From Anthostomella pinea (lineage: Eukaryota; Ascomycota; Sordariomycetes; Xylariales; Xylariaceae), in NCBI GenBank assembly GCA_963556695.1, contig CAUWAG010000010.1:496001-560000 (forward strand): a DNA stretch of 64,000 nt, given 5' to 3'. The position numbers and the translations under genes are program-made. The notes under the pieces were generated by a model, which was given only the letters and a program-made list of their open reading frames with translations, had not been told where the DNA came from and ran no database searches. Shown here one piece after another: positions 59,940 to 64,000 of the stretch; position 1 is the first letter of the stretch, and each line of letters begins with the position of its first letter.

Positions 59940-62057
59940 GACCCAAACGGCCCTACCTCGCCTGGTCATCCTTCCAATGGAGCCCACGAAAGTCTTGATT
60001 TGGCTCCCTATGGCACTCCTCAGCACTCCTCAGCACCCGTCGCAGAGAATCTGAATTAGGAGTTGGCCTTCAGTACTCACATTCAAACCTCGATAGAGCA
60101 GAGGCTGCGTAACGCCGCAGACTTGGTCTCTACGTTGACCAACATGGCTATGCCTTACTGATACTTCTTGGCGGCCAGGGAACGAGGGAGGGCAGTACGG
60201 GAGGCATGATTACGACAGCAGTTCCTTCTGCTGCACATGTATGGGTTCGAGCGGTGTGCACTGTCTGCGTTGCTTATACCGCGTGGTTTCATGCTTCGGT
60301 GGACATACAAGTCGTTACAGGAGGTTTCACCCGGTTTCAATCTCGGGACTTAGAGGCGTACGGAAGTGTGCACTAGCGTGTTCAGTCAACTTTGCGATCA
60401 ACTCGGTGGCCATGGGTTCAGGAGAATCGTCAGCATGGCAGGAGGATTTCACGTCGGATTCCAGAATTTGTTTGCCTTCGGAGGCAGCCTGCTTTCTCTC
60501 CCCCTCCCTGCGCCAAAGCATCTAATGCAATGCAGAGAACTCAAAAGTCGGCGGGGGCGGTGGCTCATAGACAGAGCACAAAGATGTTTGCAGCCTTAGG
60601 CACGGAGGTCTAACTGAACAATGTGGGTTCTTTCCGCGAGCAGATACCGCCTGCCTGTTCCTATGATAAGGAACTAATAAACTGTATATGCCACCCACCT
60701 GATGTGTTACTGATCTTGATGGGAAGTGACATTGCTATCCCTCTTGTTCTGACACCGAGCGTACCAGAAACTCGTCACGTCCAGGAAGGGAGTCAATGCA
60801 GTTCATAATGCCCATGTACGATCAACTGCGCGAACTCTTACTCTGTGACCACCATCGGCACGTGTAGCCTACCTAGATATTAGTCAACACGAGACATTGG
60901 TGGTCACAGAGTAAGAGTTCGCGCAGTGGATCGTACATTATCCGTGGGACGTGACGGAGTATGTTAGGTCAGCAGTCAGCCTTGGCGGAAAAGGGCCTCG
61001 CAACAGCTCACGCTTTTGATTGCTGAATTATGGTTGCGAGCCTTGAGTATGATGGTAATGTGACTGTGCCCATGTTTTTGGCTGCTTGCTGCGTCTATCA
61101 CTTTTGGACACAAACCTCCTGGCAATATGAGACTGATCAAGGTTTGATTACCTACCTGAGGTACTTATTGAGGATGAAGTCGAACCAACGGGGCCAGCAT
61201 CCTCCGGATTGAACAGGCGTAATCTCACATGGGTCTACATTAGATATAACACACAGGTTGTCCTTGAAGTTAGAACAATGGACTGTCTGTACGCTCAGGG
61301 AGTGGTTTGCAAGTACTCTTCCTTCTTGACTGTCCACCCTATACGTGGAGGTCTGCTCGTTAAACATCATTCTTATTGTCTATATACTTACATTAAACTT
61401 CTGGCTCAACAACAACATCAACCCAACGCCACATGCCCTCCCTTACAGTGATGACAACCTGCTACACTAAACCCCCATAAGTCTCCGTACATTACCTGTC
61501 TCAACAACCAACGGCAAGATTATTAAATCGGAACAAGCATACCGGAATAAGTATCAATGCGACTTGTTAGATCAGAGCTGCTTATTCATATATGCTTATT
61601 CCATTATTTCTAATTTTCTTACTGGTGATCTGGAGTCCTGCTAACATGCGCGTACGGAGACCTATGAGGGCTAAGTGTGAGGCCTTCCCATATTCTCAAA
61701 ACGCCATTGCTTTGCAGTATTTTCTCCGAGCGCTACGCGTGGCTTCCTACCATTCAGAGAATAGGCCACGATGGCTAAACTCTGCAAGGTTCATGCAGCC
61801 AAATCCACTTTACATGCAGTCAAGTTGCTTACAGTTTACAGGCATTCAGCAACCTGGAACACCATCACTCTGTCAGCGAACGCGCCATGGACCTAGAAGC
61901 AGTAGTCACCGGATTGCAGCGACGGGCGGTCAAGACATGAACCAGTTGCAGCCCATATCGACCATTCCGACAACTCCGACTCTTCGCCTTGCGACACCGA
62001 AGACCCGCGCAGGAGGCGGTAACTTGTGGTACGCTAAGTTCGGTTTCTCACCTTCAC
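59940..62057. other. 2.1-kb intergenic region with a hairpin
   Basis: No convincing gene. Contains a short direct repeat CACTCCTCAG near 60014-60032 and the 125-bp inverted repeat listed separately. Confidence 0.55.
60814..60938. repeat. 125-bp inverted repeat (hairpin or mini-transposon)
   Basis: The left arm 60814-60854 and right arm 60898-60938 are 41 bp each and complementary except one base (ATGTACGATC-A/C-ACTGCGCG...). They are separated by a 43-bp loop. It may be a tiny MITE of a TIR family, or the source of a hairpin RNA. No obvious target duplication was identified. Confidence 0.9.
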
Positions 62058-62059
62058 TA

Positions 62060-63919
62060 ACGTAGCTGACAAGCGAGTTGACATTACAAGCGAGTTGGCA
62101 CTCGTCATGAACTTTCCAACCAATACGATTCAAACCATCATATCTCCACCAACAACAATGGCACCGCGTTATAACGAATCAGACTTGCAGCTAGCTGTTC
62201 AAGCTAAATGACGTGACCCTCATATTCCTATATTTCAGCTTGCGAAACTCTTCAACGTCCCTCGTTCCACTTTGAGCAATAGAGTCAAAGGAATGCCATC
62301 ACGACGCGACAGCATGCCCAATACTTTGAAACTTATGGTTTCCGAAGAGAATGCCATTTGTTCCTTCATTCTTGACCTGGATGCGCGAGCATTTCCGCCC
62401 CGGTACAGTTATGTTGAAGATATGGCGAATCAATTGTTGGCGGCGCGTGGGGCTGGACGCGTTGGAAAGAACTGGACGCGGAACTTCATTAAACGTACAC
62501 CAGGCCTCCGGACGCGTTTTCATCGGAAGATAGACTACCAGAGGGTCTTGAACAAGGATCCAGACGCGTATCGCGCGTGGTTTTGCCAAATTGCAGCGGC
62601 AGTCGCGAAACATGGTATCCAAGACGCGGATATTTACAACTTCGACGAGACTGGGTTTATGATGGGCATTATTGGGTCCGGCATGGTCGTTACAAGCGCC
62701 GAAAGACGTGGCAGGCCTAGACAAGCTCAGCAAGGCAACAGGGAATGGTCTACAGCAATCTCTGCTGTTAATGCTGATGGTTGGGTGGTCCCGCCGTTCA
62801 TCATTCTACAGGGCAAAACCCACCTCGCGTCATGGTATCGCGACACAATATTACCACGCGATTGGAAAGTGGCCGTGTCCGACAACGGGTGGACCACGAA
62901 TGAGATTGGTTTGGAATGGATTCAGCATTTCGACAAGTATACCAGACCGCGTATGACTGCCGGTAAACGCCTCCTCATCCTAGATGGTCACGAAAGCCAC
63001 CATTCCCAGGTCTTTGAGAATTATTGTCAGAATAACGGCATTATCACCCTTTGTATGCCTGCCCACTCGTCACACAGGCTCCAGCCTCTAGATGTCGGCT
63101 GTTTTAGCCCGCTCAAACGAGCTTACGGTCGCATGATTGAGGATCTCATCCAGCGTCATATAACCCACGTTTCGAAGGAGGACTTCCTTGCAGCGTTTTG
63201 TGAAGTACACAACGCTGCTATGACGCTAGGAAACATTCGAGCAGGTTTCAGTGCTACTGGGCTTGTTCCTTTTGACCCAGAAAGTGTCATTTCAAAGCTG
63301 GATGCTGTCGCTGTCATACGAACACCGTCGCCAGACCCCAATCTGCCACCCACTACTTGGACTTCGAAGACGCCTACCACCATTAACAAAGCGGTAAACC
63401 AATCGGTTTATATCCGAAACCGAGTCAGAAACCACCAGGGAAGCTCACCTACATCAATAATTGATGCGTTGAGCTCGTTTTCGAAGGCTACATACGGTCT
63501 TATGCATAAGGTCGCTTTGGTTGATTCCTGGGTCCGCGAACTAGAAGAGGCCAATCATCTATTAAGTAAACGCCGGAGAACAAAAAACAAAGGTCTAATG
63601 AAAGGAGGAGTACTTTCCGTTAAAGATACAGTAGATCTTTAGGCTGCAAAGGATGGTACTGAGCTGGCAAAACAGGAAATGGGTGAAGGTAGTCGTCGTC
63701 CAAGGCGGGCGGCAGCGCGTGGGCGACGGTGTGGCATTTGCGGCAATACTGGCCATAATGCGCGAATTTGTACAATAGAGATAGAAACCTCTGAGCAAGA
63801 GGAATCCGCTTGATTGAATTGAACTGAATGCGTTGTGATGAAGTTATTTGACATGGCAGTTGGAGAGTTCATGACGAGTGCCAACTCGCTTGTAATGTCA
63901 ACTCGCTTGTCAGCTACGT
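62060..63919 (+). mobile_element. pogo-type transposon, nearly intact
   Basis: Terminal inverted repeats of about 57 bp begin ACGTAGCTGACAAGCGAGTT. They contain the word ACAAGCGAGTTG twice, at both ends, with a single difference. TA flanks the element (62058-62059 and 63920-63921). The 1,860-bp length and one transposase fit an autonomous Tc1/mariner-pogo element. TIRs this alike suggest recent movement. They are unrelated to those of the 44.5-kb element. Confidence 0.93.
62158..63813 (+). pseudogene. pogo transposase with two stop codons
   Basis: From the ATG at 62158 one frame covers 551 codons with only two stops: TGA at 62209-62211 (codon 18) and TAG at 63640-63642. Domains in order: psq helix-turn-helix (LAKLFNVPRSTLSNRVKG), CENP-B-type helix-turn-helix (GKNWTRNFIKRTPGLRTRF), DDE catalytic core (IYNFDETGFMMG, LLILDGHESHHS, SSHRLQPLDVGCFSPLKRAY), and after the second stop a C2HC knuckle (CGICGNTGHNARIC). 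TGA can come from CGA and TAG from CAG by C-to-T change. The host-type copy would cut and paste at TA sites. Confidence 0.92.
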
Positions 63920-63921
63920 TA

Positions 63922-64000
63922 GACCGTCTGGATTCGCAAAGGAGGGACCTGTTGGATATCATAACAATGGTAGGATGATAATATTGTAAGACAGGCTGTC
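63922..64000. other. Right edge, flank of pogo element
   Basis: Only about 80 bp follow the right TA; nothing can be assigned. Confidence 0.5.

Overview
The window is nuclear DNA of a filamentous ascomycete (Pezizomycotina). Genes carry short GT-AG introns of about 50-130 bp with fungal branch sites. Conserved single-copy genes (an eIF3c/NIP1 orthologue and a Dpb11/Rad4 BRCT protein) sit beside fungus-specific families: a HET-domain gene, a Goodbye-NACHT-TPR STAND gene, a SnoaL-like enzyme and small secreted Cys-rich proteins. Transposons are abundant and several show C-to-T/G-to-A damage like that left by repeat-induced point mutation (RIP). I cannot name the species from sequence alone.

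Layout: (1) 1-13 kb is a gene-bearing arm: a DUF8035-like low-complexity protein, a tiny secreted peptide with a broken or spliced frame, a tail-anchored small protein, dpb11 on the minus strand, and a small Arg/Asp-rich membrane protein. (2) 13.7-25 kb holds a 5'-truncated LINE with a clear 12-bp target duplication, a heavily frameshifted STAND (NLR-like) pseudogene, a SnoaL-like gene and a frameshifted coiled-coil gene. (3) 24.7-36.1 kb is a repeat block: a 498-bp MITE, a decayed Ty3/Gypsy chromovirus on the minus strand, then about 5 kb of extremely AT-rich DNA containing a 390-bp pure TTA microsatellite and a GC-normal solo-LTR-like island. (4) 36.1-39.6 kb returns to genes: a secreted Cys-rich protein with an 18-bp minisatellite and an RNase H-domain protein. 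(5) 39.6-52.8 kb is a HET-domain gene cut in two by an 11.5-kb insertion. The two halves rejoin in frame across an 8-bp direct repeat. The insertion is a nest holding a Copia gag remnant, a solo LTR, a pogo transposon and a LINE. (6) 53.4-60 kb is conserved housekeeping DNA: a hemerythrin-like protein, nip1, a small Mediator-like protein and a FAR1-type DNA-binding protein. (7) 60-64 kb holds a 125-bp perfect-type hairpin and an almost intact 1.86-kb pogo transposon with two stop codons.

The biology that stands out is the loss of two self/non-self recognition genes (STAND and HET) within 25 kb, one by frameshifts and one by nested transposon insertion, beside a RIP-like AT-rich island. Housekeeping genes on both sides look intact. 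Introns were assigned by reading-frame continuity and splice motifs only. No alignment or transcript data were available.
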